From Akkermansia sp. (GTDB lineage: Bacteria; Verrucomicrobiota; Verrucomicrobiia; Verrucomicrobiales; Akkermansiaceae), in the NCBI GenBank assembly GCA_017415995.1, contig JAFQDN010000052.1:1-61870 (forward strand): a stretch of 61,870 bases of DNA. Direction: 5' to 3'. Both the position numbers and the translations under genes were made by a program. Of the stretch, positions 17,037 through 25,860 are shown in pieces. The notes beneath the pieces are model-generated. The model searched no databases. It was not told the origin of the DNA and saw nothing but the letters and a program-made list of their open reading frames with translations. Each line of letters starts with the position of its first letter. The first letter of the stretch is position 1.

Positions 17037-18113
17037 ATGAATAGCTCCTGTCTGTTGGGTTTCACCGCTGATGAGTTGCGTTCCCTGGTTACAAACTTGG
17101 GAGAAAAGCCTTTCCGTGCCAAGCAACTCCAAGAGTGGATTTGGAAACACCGAGCAACAGACTTTGAGCAAATGACTAACTTGCCCCCTGCTCTGCGCTC
17201 TCGTTTGGCAGAGCAATACACACTGCGCCCGTTGCAGGTGGTAGAAGTCAGTGAAAGCAGTAAAGGTGCCACGCGCAAGTTCTTGTCGCGCATGCAGGAC
17301 GGCCACTTGGTGGAGTCCGTCATCATCCCGGCGGCTGTCGGGAGGGGCGGTGCTCACAGTGACCGCATTACCCTGTGTGTTTCCTCTCAAGTGGGCTGTG
17401 CCTTCGGCTGCAAATTCTGCGCCAGTGGCCTGCTGGGGCTTACACGCAACCTCACCACCGCAGAAATCGTGGGACAAATAGTGGCAGCGGAGGAAATAAG
17501 CGGGGAGCGGGTAGACAATCTGGTATTCATGGGAATGGGAGAGCCCTTGGCCAACATGGATAACTTACTGCCGGCGCTCACCCTCATTATGGATCAGCAA
17601 GCCCTCAACATCGGAGCGCGCCACATTACCATTTCTACCTCCGGCAACGTACCCGGCCTCAAGCGTCTGGCAGCCTTCGGCAAGCCCCTGCGCTTGGCTG
17701 TCTCATTACACGGCGCGGAAGATGAAGTCCGCTCCCGAGTCATGCCCGTAAACCGCAAATGGCCACTCCGTGAGCTGATTCCGGCGCTGAAAGAATGGAA
17801 TAAAACGGGCAAGCACAAAATCACGCTGGAATACATCCTCATCCAAGATGTCAACGCCATGCTGCCGGAAGCCTCTAAACTGGCAAAAATTGCCCATGAG
17901 CTCAATGCCAAGGTCAACCTCATTCCTTACAACACCGTGGAAGGATTGCCTTGGGTACGCCCGAGTGAGGCAGACTGCCGCACGTTCTGCAGCATCCTCA
18001 TCAACAAGGGAATTCCCGTCACCATGCGTTACGAAAAAGGGCATGACATCAATGCAGCCTGCGGACAACTCCGTCTCCGACGTGAAGGACAAAATAAGCA
18101 GAAGCAGGACTGA
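17037..18113 (+). CDS. rlmN: Dual-specificity 23S rRNA/tRNA adenine-C2 methyltransferase RlmN
   Basis: The protein has 358 residues. The radical-SAM cluster is Cys121, Cys125 and Cys128 in GCAFGCKFCASG. MGMGEPLAN binds S-adenosylmethionine, ISTSGNVPGL and VSLHG are family blocks, and the C-terminal Cys in INAACGQLR is the methyl-carrying residue. It methylates A2503 of 23S rRNA and A37 of some tRNAs. A hairpin overlaps its stop codon (18093-18130). Last gene of the ribH transcript by orientation. Confidence 0.95.
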   Translation: MNSSCLLGFTADELRSLVTNLGEKPFRAKQLQEWIWKHRATDFEQMTNLPPALRSRLAEQYTLRPLQVVEVSESSKGATRKFLSRMQDGHLVESVIIPAAVGRGGAHSDRITLCVSSQVGCAFGCKFCASGLLGLTRNLTTAEIVGQIVAAEEISGERVDNLVFMGMGEPLANMDNLLPALTLIMDQQALNIGARHITISTSGNVPGLKRLAAFGKPLRLAVSLHGAEDEVRSRVMPVNRKWPLRELIPALKEWNKTGKHKITLEYILIQDVNAMLPEASKLAKIAHELNAKVNLIPYNTVEGLPWVRPSEADCRTFCSILINKGIPVTMRYEKGHDINAACGQLRLRREGQNKQKQD

Positions 18114-18130
18114 ACCTGCTTCCGCTTATT
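18093..18130. terminator. Hairpin overlapping the rlmN stop, likely terminator
   Basis: AATAAGC (18093-18099), A, GAAGCAGG (18101-18108), loop actgaa, CCTGCTTC (18115-18122), C, GCTTATT (18124-18130): 15 pairs with one mismatch. The TGA stop (18111-18113) is in the loop. No long T run follows, only TATATA. It lies between converging genes. Confidence 0.6.
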
Positions 18131-18155
18131 ATATACCGCCGATTCCGGCAGGCAA

Positions 18156-18824
18156 TCACTTAATATCCACTAGGTTAAGAGAGCGCAGGTAGGCACGCTG
18201 TTTGCATTTGCGATGAAGGGAAAATAACCCGCAAACGCCCAGCAGAATAACGACGCCCGCAACACAGTGGGGAACAAGGCTGCCATCCGGATTATTGAAC
18301 AGCACTGCCTCCTCCGGATTGTCGGGATTCACATAACAGGTAACATTTTGCACCACTTGGTACTCATCACCGAACGACATCAAAGCCCTTACATCCTGAT
18401 TCTCATAGACCCCCATATCAGCAGACATGTGTTCTTCCCCCCCGACCTCATATACGAATGAACCTCTCAGGCTCAACTCAGAAATCGCACCTTCATGTTT
18501 TGTTTCCGTGATGTTGCTGATGGTCAATAAGGCGGGAGTGGCTTTCCAATTTTTGACGGCATTGGCTTTTTGATAAGAAGAGCAAATAAAATATCCGGCA
18601 CCACCTATCATACCGCACAGCATCAACAGGGAAATGACCACGCAGATGAAATGGGTAAACGGGCCTCGCTTTCGCAGTTTCTCCTCCTCCTTGTCAAAAC
18701 AGTAAACAGGTACCATCTTTGCACCGGGATACTTGTTGAGCAGCTTCTCGGCCTCGAATTGATAGGCATACGGTCCGTCAACTTTATCTGTTCCATTATG
18801 TACAATGTAATATTCTATATTCAT
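18156..18824 (-). CDS. DUF3592-like membrane protein
   Basis: I chose the ATG at 18824 (MNIEYYIVHNGTD, 222 residues); the frame is open to 18884, but the -10 TATAAT at 18837-18832 lies within that extension. Residues 1-55 are cytoplasmic and charged, with YYIVHNG and VDGPYAYQFEAE. A membrane segment spans about 60-85 (FICVVISLLMLCGMIGGAGYFIC). A beta-rich extracytoplasmic DUF3592-like domain runs to about 185, ending in VTCYVNPDNPEEAVLF. A second membrane segment follows, then a short basic tail. Function unknown. It converges on rlmN. It resembles the protein at 13864-14619 in layout but lacks its basic tail. Confidence 0.6.
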   Translation of the reverse strand: MNIEYYIVHNGTDKVDGPYAYQFEAEKLLNKYPGAKMVPVYCFDKEEEKLRKRGPFTHFICVVISLLMLCGMIGGAGYFICSSYQKANAVKNWKATPALLTISNITETKHEGAISELSLRGSFVYEVGGEEHMSADMGVYENQDVRALMSFGDEYQVVQNVTCYVNPDNPEEAVLFNNPDGSLVPHCVAGVVILLGVCGLFSLHRKCKQRAYLRSLNLVDIK

Positions 18825-18831
18825 AACATGC

Positions 18832-18837
18832 ATTATA
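18832..18837 (-). promoter_or_regulatory. Perfect -10 box 7 nt before the DUF3592 start
   Basis: TATAAT on the minus strand (18837-18832) with only 7 nt to the ATG at 18824. The -35 region is poor. A start point 7 nt downstream would fall on or next to the ATG. Confidence 0.5.
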
Positions 18838-19029
18838 TCAGGTTCTGATGTTACATGGACGATCCCCCGTACCGTTTTGTTCACTCTTTTTTTCAGGTTT
18901 CACGACATTAAGATTAGTCGCGGTGTAAATTAAGGAAAAAAAAGATTGAACAAAAATCCGTTTGAAAGAGTCCTCACAACAGAAGACCATAACAGGGCCG
19001 ATTTCCAAACAAACAAAAAGCATAACATC

Positions 19030-19779
19030 ATGAAACTCACCAAAACTCTCAAAACGCTCGCGCTTGCACTGGTTGCAACACTTTCTATGGGAAGCATTGC
19101 AGATGCCGGATGTGGCTGGACCGGAACATTCAGCGGGGCTCCGACCTCCAAAACGGTACCGCAGTCCTATAAATATGTGGTTAATGCCATCAACAATAAC
19201 AACGCATGCCGCACCGGTGCCTTCACCACATACGGAGCGGCAATAGCCGTTAGCGGACACAGCCAGTACGCCTATTCAAACATTCCGCAAGGCTTACTTA
19301 ACACCTTGAAGGAGGCAGAAAGTTACGGACACAGAATCTCCGACATCCACATTACGGAATCCGGAAAATACATAGTCATCTTTGCAGACAACGCCTTCAG
19401 CGGAGTCGGTGCACCGCAGGGAATGTATGATAGCATTGCAGAGATTCGCGGCAAACGGGACACCATCTTATCCGCCTGTTTCAATGACTACGGTGAATAC
19501 ATCATCGTTACCGAAGAAACCATTTACTACAGCTTACGGAACGGGGGAGAAAACTACCTCCGCCGAGCACGGGCGGAATACGGCACCATCCTCCATGCCA
19601 GTATGACCAATAACTCCGCCGTATTCTGCTGTGCAAACGGGGTATACCTCATGAATGCTCCCACCAATCTGAAACAGGGGCTTAACAGCGTCAACTTCAT
19701 TCCCCGTGTCGTTAAATATACGGATCAGGGAGCCTACCTCATAACAGACGGCGTCAGTACATATTATTATTGGCTCTGA
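19030..19779 (+). CDS. Exported protein with about four to five 40-residue repeats
   Basis: I chose the ATG at 19030 (MKLTKTLKTLALALVATLS, signal peptide cut after ADA at about residue 25; 249 residues) over the open extension to 18946, which lacks signal-peptide character. The mature part has repeating units of about 40-45 residues. Each has a Leu/Met-rich helix or turn such as PQGLLNTL or PQGMYDSI, then a strand ending in GKYIVIF, GEYIIVT or GAYLITD, and a second strand such as TIYYS, GVYLM or STYYY. This suggests a small beta-propeller-like or solenoid protein outside the cytoplasm. I do not recognise the family. It has four Cys in the mature part. It ends before a strong bidirectional terminator. 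Confidence 0.6.
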   Translation: MKLTKTLKTLALALVATLSMGSIADAGCGWTGTFSGAPTSKTVPQSYKYVVNAINNNNACRTGAFTTYGAAIAVSGHSQYAYSNIPQGLLNTLKEAESYGHRISDIHITESGKYIVIFADNAFSGVGAPQGMYDSIAEIRGKRDTILSACFNDYGEYIIVTEETIYYSLRNGGENYLRRARAEYGTILHASMTNNSAVFCCANGVYLMNAPTNLKQGLNSVNFIPRVVKYTDQGAYLITDGVSTYYYWL

Positions 19780-19810
19780 GCCACTTGGGCAAATATCAAC
19801 ATGTACAACC

Positions 19811-19845
19811 TGAAAGTTCGGAGCGTTATGCGTTCCGAACTTTCA
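19811..19845. terminator. Bidirectional terminator between the repeat protein and uvrC
   Basis: Perfect 12-bp stem TGAAAGTTCGGA (19811-19822) and TCCGAACTTTCA (19834-19845), 11-nt loop, followed by TATTTT. It lies between the converging ends at 19779 and 19870. Confidence 0.8.
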
Positions 19846-19869
19846 TATTTTCCAACGCATAACAAAAGC

Positions 19870-21420
19870 TCAATTTTCAGACAGCCAAGCGACAAAGCGC
19901 TCAGCCCAAGCTTTGGAAATACCGGGGAGTTGAGCAATATCAGCAGCGGAGCGAGCGCGAATCCCGGGAAGAGTATGGAAACGCGCGAGGAGGAGTTCCT
20001 TGCGCTTGGGAGTCATACCGGGGAAGGCATCGAGTTTACTTTCGCGCACGCGTTTGCGCACCAGCAATTCATTATAGTTGTTGGCGAATCGATGCGCCTC
20101 ATCGCGCAGGCGTTGCAGCAGTTTTAGCGCCCCGCAGTCTTTGTCTAACGCCAATGGCTTGCTTTCATGCGGGAAAAACACTTCTTCATCCCGCTTGGCC
20201 AAACCGATAACGGGCATATCTGCCAAACCGACCTCTTCCAGAACCTGTACCGCAGTAGCAAGCTGCCCTTTACCACCATCCACAACCACCAAGTCCGGCA
20301 CGGTAATGGGTGCCTTTCCCTCGGCACTGAGTAACTTCAGCCACGCGTAAGTTCCCATGGAAGCAGGTTTGTCGAAAAGTGCGCTGCTCTCATGAACAAT
20401 ACGCGAATAACGTCGGCGTACTACCTCCAGCATGCTGGCAAAATCATTCTGTCCATCCACACCGCGGATGCGGTAGCGGCGGTACGCCTTATTATCAGGT
20501 TTCCCGTTTGTAAACCGCACCATCGACGCGACAATATGATTGTCTGATAGGTTCGAGATATCAAAACATTCCATGATGGTAGGCGGTTCCGTCATACCAA
20601 GAGCAGCACCGAGCTCAGCTAGGTCCTGCTCCGGATTGACAGTCCCCGGCAACTCCGGTGTTCCGCGTGTAAAACGACGGGCAGGCTCCAATGTTTTGAG
20701 GATATTTTCACGAATATCACGCAATCGGGCGGCTCTCTCAAAATCCAAAGCCTCGGAAGCCTCCATCATTTCGCGAGTCAGCGCATCGAGGTGTTCTTTG
20801 CGCGCACCTCCCTCCAGCAATGCCAGAGCAGCATCGAACTGAGCACGGTACTCTTCCTGCGACACACGGCCTATGCAGGGAGCGGAGCATTGCCGAATCA
20901 CATCATCATGACAATGGCGGTACTGCTCTTCTCCGGGGTGGCGACATGTACAGGTACGCAGCCGGAAACGGTGGTTCAGCCACTCCACCGTCTCTTTCAA
21001 TGCCGTTGAATGCACAAAGGGGCCTATGTAACGAGCACCATCGTCCTTGCGCATGCGAACCAAAGAAAAACGCGGTAATGCATCCTGCCGGGATGCCCGC
21101 AACAACAGGTAACGTTTGTCATCTCGCAGCTGTACATTATAATGCGGTCGGTACTCCTTGATGAGCTTTTGTTCCAAAATCAGAGCCTCCTGATCATTAC
21201 GAACCTCATAATAATCAAAATCTTCGATAGAGGCTATCAATGCTCGGGTCTTACCATTTTCCAGCGTTGCTCGTGATGGTGAAAAATAATTGCTCAGGCG
21301 GCGTTTCAAATCCTTGGCCTTACCCACATAAATAATGCCCCCGCCGTCGCCTTTCATCAGATACACGCCGGGGCGGTGCGGACTCTTTCGCCATTTTTCC
21401 TTCAAATCCACCTTTGCCAT
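19870..21420 (-). CDS. uvrC: Excinuclease ABC subunit C
   Basis: The protein has 516 residues, shorter than the 610 of E. coli. The GIY-YIG nuclease domain is at the N-terminus (PGVYLM, then IIYVGKAKDLKRRL). A Cys-rich CTCRHP...CHDD region is followed by the UVR motif (EALDFERAARLRD, about 225), and a second endonuclease domain of RNase H-like fold has DISNLSDNHIVASMV and VVDGGKGQL. The C-terminus has helix-hairpin-helix DNA binding (LPGIRARSAADIAQLPGIS). It makes both incisions in nucleotide excision repair with UvrA and UvrB, which are not here. The -10 box ends 6 nt before its ATG, so its transcript is probably leaderless. Confidence 0.95.
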   Translation of the reverse strand: MAKVDLKEKWRKSPHRPGVYLMKGDGGGIIYVGKAKDLKRRLSNYFSPSRATLENGKTRALIASIEDFDYYEVRNDQEALILEQKLIKEYRPHYNVQLRDDKRYLLLRASRQDALPRFSLVRMRKDDGARYIGPFVHSTALKETVEWLNHRFRLRTCTCRHPGEEQYRHCHDDVIRQCSAPCIGRVSQEEYRAQFDAALALLEGGARKEHLDALTREMMEASEALDFERAARLRDIRENILKTLEPARRFTRGTPELPGTVNPEQDLAELGAALGMTEPPTIMECFDISNLSDNHIVASMVRFTNGKPDNKAYRRYRIRGVDGQNDFASMLEVVRRRYSRIVHESSALFDKPASMGTYAWLKLLSAEGKAPITVPDLVVVDGGKGQLATAVQVLEEVGLADMPVIGLAKRDEEVFFPHESKPLALDKDCGALKLLQRLRDEAHRFANNYNELLVRKRVRESKLDAFPGMTPKRKELLLARFHTLPGIRARSAADIAQLPGISKAWAERFVAWLSEN

Positions 21421-21426
21421 GCCTTC

Positions 21427-21454
21427 ATTATACCACCCTACACCATTTTCGCAA
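21427..21454 (-). promoter_or_regulatory. Putative leaderless promoter of uvrC
   Basis: Minus strand: TTGCGA (21454-21449), 16 nt, perfect TATAAT (21432-21427), then exactly 6 nt to the ATG at 21420. There is no room for a ribosome-binding site. Confidence 0.65.
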
Positions 21455-21611
21455 TCATACGCCTTGTCATGTTACAAGAGTCACGTTATATCCTTAAACA
21501 TCAATTAATCCGCATTTTCCGGCATGCCCATCGCGTTATCTTTTTTTCCGGCTGCAAAATAGCTGAAAGAAAAATAAATTAGAATAATTCCTAGAATCTT
21601 TACAAATTTGC

Positions 21612-21639
21612 TTGACATTTGAAGATATGGCGGCATAAT
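21612..21639 (+). promoter_or_regulatory. Putative nrdA-nrdB promoter
   Basis: TTGACA (21612-21617), 16 nt, CATAAT (21634-21639). It overlaps the upstream in-frame ATG at 21638, so translation must begin at 21671. I see no NrdR-box pair by eye. Confidence 0.65.
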
Positions 21640-21670
21640 GGGGCGAGAGATACAGCATCTAGTGGTAGCC

Positions 21671-24196
21671 ATGAACATACGGAAGAGAAACGGGCAAAAG
21701 GTCGCGTACGAGCGAGAAAAGATAGAGCGAGTGATACGGCTCGCATTTGAGAGCGTGGGGATGAGCGACACGGAGGGGGAAGTATCGCGCTTGGCAATGA
21801 GTATCGAATCGAGCCTACGCTCCCACGGAGGTGAGACCGTAGCAGTGGAAAGCATACAAGACCAAGTGGAAGAGAGCCTGATGGTAGCCGGGCATTATGA
21901 GGCAGCGAAGCGTTTTATACTGTACCGCAACGAGCGCAGCAGGGCACGCGTGGCGAGGGAGCAATTACAGCAGCATTTCAGCGATAAGCCGGCGCTGGAT
22001 GCTGTGCTCAAAGCAATACAACAGGAGTTTCCCGAAGAAGAATACGGATTGTCACAGCTTACAGCCAAGTTCCGCACCTTCAGCAAAGACGGCCAAAACG
22101 AAGACACAGCATTGAGCTGCCTGATAAAGGCCGCAGCCGAGCTGACAACGAGAGATGCCCCACGTTGGGAAATGATAGCAGCTCGGTTTTGGCTGCTGAG
22201 ATTCCGTAAAAAGCTTGCAGAATACGAGGCGGAGGCCGGCATTTGCAACCTGTACGATAAAATCAACCATCTTACTAAAGAAGGCGTATACGGGGAATAC
22301 ATCCTGAAACACTACAGCAGGTCTGAGATAGAATCCTTTGAGGCTTTGACAAACCATGAGCGCGACAAGTTGTTCAACTACTCCGGCTTGGAGTTACTGC
22401 ATGGGCGCTACCTCATCCGCACTCGTGCAGGACGCGTATTGGAAACTCCGCAAGAGATGTTCCTCGGTATAGCCATGCACTTGGCCATGAATGAAAAAGA
22501 AAACCGCAGCACATGGGTAAAACGTTTTTATGACATGCTCAGCACGCTGAAAGTAACCATGGCTACACCAACGCTTGCGAATGCACGCAAGCCATTCCAC
22601 CAGCTTTCATCCTGCTTCGTCGACACCGTACCGGACAGTCTTGAGGGCATTTACCGCAGTATTGATAACTTTGCACAAGTCAGCAAATACGGTGGTGGCA
22701 TGGGGCTTTACTTCGGCAAGGTACGGGCATGCGGAAGCGCCATACGCGGATTTCCCGGGGCGGCCGGCGGAGTCATACGCTGGATACGTTTAGCCAATGA
22801 CACGGCAGTAGCCGTGGACCAACTGGGAGTACGCCAAGGCGCAGTCGCCGTGTACCTGGATGCCTGGCACCGCGACCTTCCGGAGTTCCTCTCACTGCGC
22901 ACCAACAACGGAGATGACCGGCTGAAAGCGCACGATGTATTCCCGGCTGTATGCTATCCGGACTACTTTTGGCAACAGGCTCGCGATAATATAGAGGGAG
23001 ACTGGTACATGATGTGCCCGCACGAGGTACAAAGCATCAAAGGTTATGCCTTGGAGGACAGCTACGGAGAAGAATGGGAACAACGCTACCTGAGCTGCAT
23101 AGCGGATTCCCGCATTCACAAACGAGTTGTCCCCATCAAAGACATCATCCGCCTCATCCTCAAAAGTGCGGTGGAAACCGGAACGCCTTTTGTATTTAAC
23201 CGAGACCTCGTCAACAGAGCGAATCCTAACAAACACCAAGGCATCATCTATTGCAGTAACCTCTGCACCGAAATCGCACAGAACATGAGTGCCATTGAGA
23301 GCCTCAGCCAACAAGTCACCACGGTAAACGGCGAGCAGGTGGTCGTCACCACAACCAAACCGGGAGATTTTGTGGTGTGCAACTTGGCAAGCTTGTCGCT
23401 GGGGCGCATTAATGTACAAGATGCTGCCGAAGTTGCAGAAATTACCCGCAGCGCCGTGCGCGCTTTGGACAACGTGATTGATCTCAACTTCTACCCCCTT
23501 CCCTACGCGGAAATCACCAATCGCGGATACCGCCCCATTGGGCTGGGAGTCAGTGGCTACCACCACATGTTAGCAAAAGCCGGCATACGCTGGGAAAGCG
23601 AGGAGCACCTGCAATTTGCAGACAAGCTTTTTGAGCAAATAAACCACGCGGCCATCAGTGCAGCTTGTGATACCGCTGCGGAAAAGGGCGCCTATGCCCA
23701 TTTTGAGGGGAGTGAATGGCAAACCGGCCGCTATTTTGAGCGCCGCAACTACACCGCCCCGCATTGGCAAGAGCTGCGTGAGCGTGTGGCAACACTCGGT
23801 ATCCGAAACGCCTACCTACTGGCCGTTGCGCCTACCAGCAGCACAGGCATTATTGCCGGTACTACCGCCGGTATAGATCCGGTTATGAAACTCTTCTTCT
23901 TGGAGGAAAAGAAGAACGGGCTCATGCCCCGCGTAGCACCTGAGTTATCTATTGACACCCTTTGGTACTACAAAAGTGCACATAAAATTGACCAACGCTG
24001 GTCCGTGCGTGCGTGTGGCATACGCCAACGCCACATCGACCAAGCCCAGAGCATGAACCTGTACATAACCAACGAATACACCCTCCGCCAAATCCTCAAC
24101 CTTTACATCCTCGCATGGGAGTGCGGGGTGAAAACCGTCTATTACATCCGTTCCAAGAGCCTCGAAGTAGAAGAATGTGAATCATGTGCCAGTTAA
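21671..24196 (+). CDS. nrdA: Class I ribonucleoside-diphosphate reductase alpha subunit
   Basis: The protein has 841 residues from the ATG at 21671; the ATG at 21638 is part of the promoter. Residues 1-95 form one ATP-cone (NIRKRNGQKVAYEREKIERV), the allosteric activity site. The catalytic barrel has the redox Cys in QLSSCFVD, the radical set in YCSNLCTEI (Asn, Cys and Glu), the second redox Cys in VVCNLASLS, APTSSTGIIAGTTAG near the end, and the paired tyrosines in TVYYIRSK that relay the radical. The tail ends in CESCAS, the shuttle cysteines. It reduces all NDPs to dNDPs with NrdB. nrdB overlaps by 13 nt. Confidence 0.96.
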   Translation: MNIRKRNGQKVAYEREKIERVIRLAFESVGMSDTEGEVSRLAMSIESSLRSHGGETVAVESIQDQVEESLMVAGHYEAAKRFILYRNERSRARVAREQLQQHFSDKPALDAVLKAIQQEFPEEEYGLSQLTAKFRTFSKDGQNEDTALSCLIKAAAELTTRDAPRWEMIAARFWLLRFRKKLAEYEAEAGICNLYDKINHLTKEGVYGEYILKHYSRSEIESFEALTNHERDKLFNYSGLELLHGRYLIRTRAGRVLETPQEMFLGIAMHLAMNEKENRSTWVKRFYDMLSTLKVTMATPTLANARKPFHQLSSCFVDTVPDSLEGIYRSIDNFAQVSKYGGGMGLYFGKVRACGSAIRGFPGAAGGVIRWIRLANDTAVAVDQLGVRQGAVAVYLDAWHRDLPEFLSLRTNNGDDRLKAHDVFPAVCYPDYFWQQARDNIEGDWYMMCPHEVQSIKGYALEDSYGEEWEQRYLSCIADSRIHKRVVPIKDIIRLILKSAVETGTPFVFNRDLVNRANPNKHQGIIYCSNLCTEIAQNMSAIESLSQQVTTVNGEQVVVTTTKPGDFVVCNLASLSLGRINVQDAAEVAEITRSAVRALDNVIDLNFYPLPYAEITNRGYRPIGLGVSGYHHMLAKAGIRWESEEHLQFADKLFEQINHAAISAACDTAAEKGAYAHFEGSEWQTGRYFERRNYTAPHWQELRERVATLGIRNAYLLAVAPTSSTGIIAGTTAGIDPVMKLFFLEEKKNGLMPRVAPELSIDTLWYYKSAHKIDQRWSVRACGIRQRHIDQAQSMNLYITNEYTLRQILNLYILAWECGVKTVYYIRSKSLEVEECESCAS

Positions 24197-25227
24197 CCCG
24201 CAGACCACTGTTTAACCCACAGGGCGATGCCGATGTGCTCGCCCGCCGCATCATCAACGGCAATACCACCAACCTCAACGACTTCAACAATATGAAGTAC
24301 GCTTGGGTAAGCGGCTGGTACCGCCAAGCAATGAATAATTTTTGGATTCCGGAGGAAATCAACCTCTCGGCAGACGTACGGGATTACCCCAAACTCAGCC
24401 CGGCAGAGCGCCGCGCGTTTGACAAAATCCTTTCTTTTCTCGTCTTTTTGGACAGCATCCAAACGGCAAATCTCCCCTCCGTAGGGGAATACGTAACGGC
24501 CAATGAAGTGAACCTTTGCCTGTGTATTCAAGCCTTCCAGGAAGCCGTGCACAGCCAGAGCTACAGCTACATGCTGGATACCATCTGCGAGCCGCAGCAA
24601 CGCACAGACGTGCTTTACCAATGGAAAAACGATGAACACTTACTGCGCCGCAACACGTTCATCGGCAACTTGTACAACGAGTTTCAGCAAAACCGCACAC
24701 CGCAGAATTTTGCCCGCACACTGGTAGCCAATTTCATCTTGGAGGGCATCTACTTTTACAGCGGTTTCATGTTCTTCTACAACCTCGGACGCAACAACAA
24801 GATGCCCGGTTCAGCCCAGGAAATCCGCTACATCAACCGTGATGAAAGCACCCACCTCTGGCTCTTCCGCAATATCATACGTGAACTGCAACGCGAACAA
24901 CCGGAACTCTTTACACCCGAGCTTACGGAGGAATACCGAGCCATGATACGCGAAGGTTGCGAGCAGGAAATTGCTTGGGGCTGTTATGTCATCGGCAATG
25001 ATATTCCGGGGCTTTCCACCGGTATGATTACGGATTACATACGCTACTTGGCAAACCGCCGCTGCATGGACCTCGGCTTTGCCCCGCTTTACGATGGCTA
25101 TGATACAGAACCGCCATCCTGCTCATGGGTCTCGCAATACAGCAATGCAAACCTCATCAAGACAGACTTCTTTGAGGCTCGCTCCACAGCATACGCCAAA
25201 AGCACCGCCCTTGTAGATGACCTCTGA
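24184..25227 (+). CDS. nrdB: Class I ribonucleoside-diphosphate reductase beta subunit
   Basis: The protein has 347 residues. The dimetal ligands are complete: Asp90 (FLDSIQ), Glu120 and His123 (QEAVHSQSY), Glu187 (FILEGIY), Glu221 and His224 (RDESTHLW). Tyr127, seven residues after Glu120, occupies the radical-tyrosine position, so this is a tyrosyl-radical enzyme of the Ia type and not the Phe-bearing Ic type of chlamydiae. It supplies the radical to NrdA. The start at 24184 overlaps the end of nrdA by 13 nt, which points to translational coupling. Confidence 0.95.
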   Translation: MCQLTRRPLFNPQGDADVLARRIINGNTTNLNDFNNMKYAWVSGWYRQAMNNFWIPEEINLSADVRDYPKLSPAERRAFDKILSFLVFLDSIQTANLPSVGEYVTANEVNLCLCIQAFQEAVHSQSYSYMLDTICEPQQRTDVLYQWKNDEHLLRRNTFIGNLYNEFQQNRTPQNFARTLVANFILEGIYFYSGFMFFYNLGRNNKMPGSAQEIRYINRDESTHLWLFRNIIRELQREQPELFTPELTEEYRAMIREGCEQEIAWGCYVIGNDIPGLSTGMITDYIRYLANRRCMDLGFAPLYDGYDTEPPSCSWVSQYSNANLIKTDFFEARSTAYAKSTALVDDL

Positions 25228-25253
25228 TGCCGACTGCCGTACGCTGCCACAGG

Positions 25254-25763
25254 TCAACGAGAAGCAAACTCACGCGCAAGCTCAATGTAGCCGAGCGCGT
25301 GCCGGTAATTTTGCTCCTCCACCTCGGGAGAAAGTGTTTTAACGACTTTAGCCGGAGAGCCGAGCACCAAGCTGTGAGGCGGAATAACCGTTCCCTTCGT
25401 TACCAAAGCATGGGCTCCGACAATGGAACCATGCCCGATAACGGCACCGTCCAACACTACAGCCCCCATACCGATGAGGCATTTATCCTCAACCGTACAG
25501 GCATGCAACGTAACACAATGGCCGACAGTCACATACTCTCCCAAACGGCAACCGAGTTCGTAGTCCACATGCAAACAGCAGTTATCCTGCACATTGCTGC
25601 CACGGCCGATGCAAATGCCACTTACATCCCCACGCACAGTCGTATTATACCAAACGGAGGCCGCCTCCTCCACCACAACATCCCCGATGACATCCGCACT
25701 CCCTGCAATGAAAGACGGGTTATTCAGGCGGGGCATCAGTCCTCGAAATTGCTCAATTGCCAT
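25254..25763 (-). CDS. Gamma-class carbonic anhydrase-like hexapeptide protein (YrdA/PaaY type)
   Basis: The protein has 169 residues. A left-handed beta-helix of hexapeptide repeats (VIGDVV, VTVGHC, LIGMGA, VIGHGS, IVGAHA) is followed by a C-terminal helix. His65, His82 and His87 (LHVD and GHCVTLH) have the spacing of the zinc ligands of gamma-carbonic anhydrases. Many relatives have not been shown to be active. It converges with nrdB, with 26 nt between the stops. The -10 box ends 6 nt before the ATG. Confidence 0.85.
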   Translation of the reverse strand: MAIEQFRGLMPRLNNPSFIAGSADVIGDVVVEEAASVWYNTTVRGDVSGICIGRGSNVQDNCCLHVDYELGCRLGEYVTVGHCVTLHACTVEDKCLIGMGAVVLDGAVIGHGSIVGAHALVTKGTVIPPHSLVLGSPAKVVKTLSPEVEEQNYRHALGYIELAREFASR

Positions 25764-25769
25764 GGGATG

Positions 25770-25798
25770 ACCCTAGCATAATTATCATCATAATGCAA
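25770..25798 (-). promoter_or_regulatory. Putative leaderless promoter of the gamma-carbonic anhydrase gene
   Basis: Minus strand: TTGCAT (25798-25793), 17 nt, TAGGGT (25775-25770), 6 nt to the ATG at 25763. The -10 is weak in the middle but keeps TA and final T. Confidence 0.5.
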
Positions 25799-25820
25799 GC
25801 TTTTAATCTCAAATTTAAGC

Positions 25821-25849
25821 TTGTCAATGGCATAAAAATATGATAGCAT
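25821..25849 (+). promoter_or_regulatory. Putative promoter of the RNase D gene
   Basis: TTGTCA (25821-25826), 17 nt, TAGCAT (25844-25849), 11 nt to the ATG at 25861. An in-frame ATG at 25840 lies across the -10 and cannot be used from this promoter. Confidence 0.6.
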
Positions 25850-25860
25850 GTGGCGCACTC

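Noticed and set aside
21612..21670. NrdR boxes or a B12 riboswitch before nrdA
   Set aside because: I saw no paired NrdR-type boxes and no long structured leader; the leader is only about 25 nt.
25840..25860. Upstream in-frame ATG of the RNase D gene
   Set aside because: It lies across the -10 box; the ATG at 25861 is the first one transcribed.
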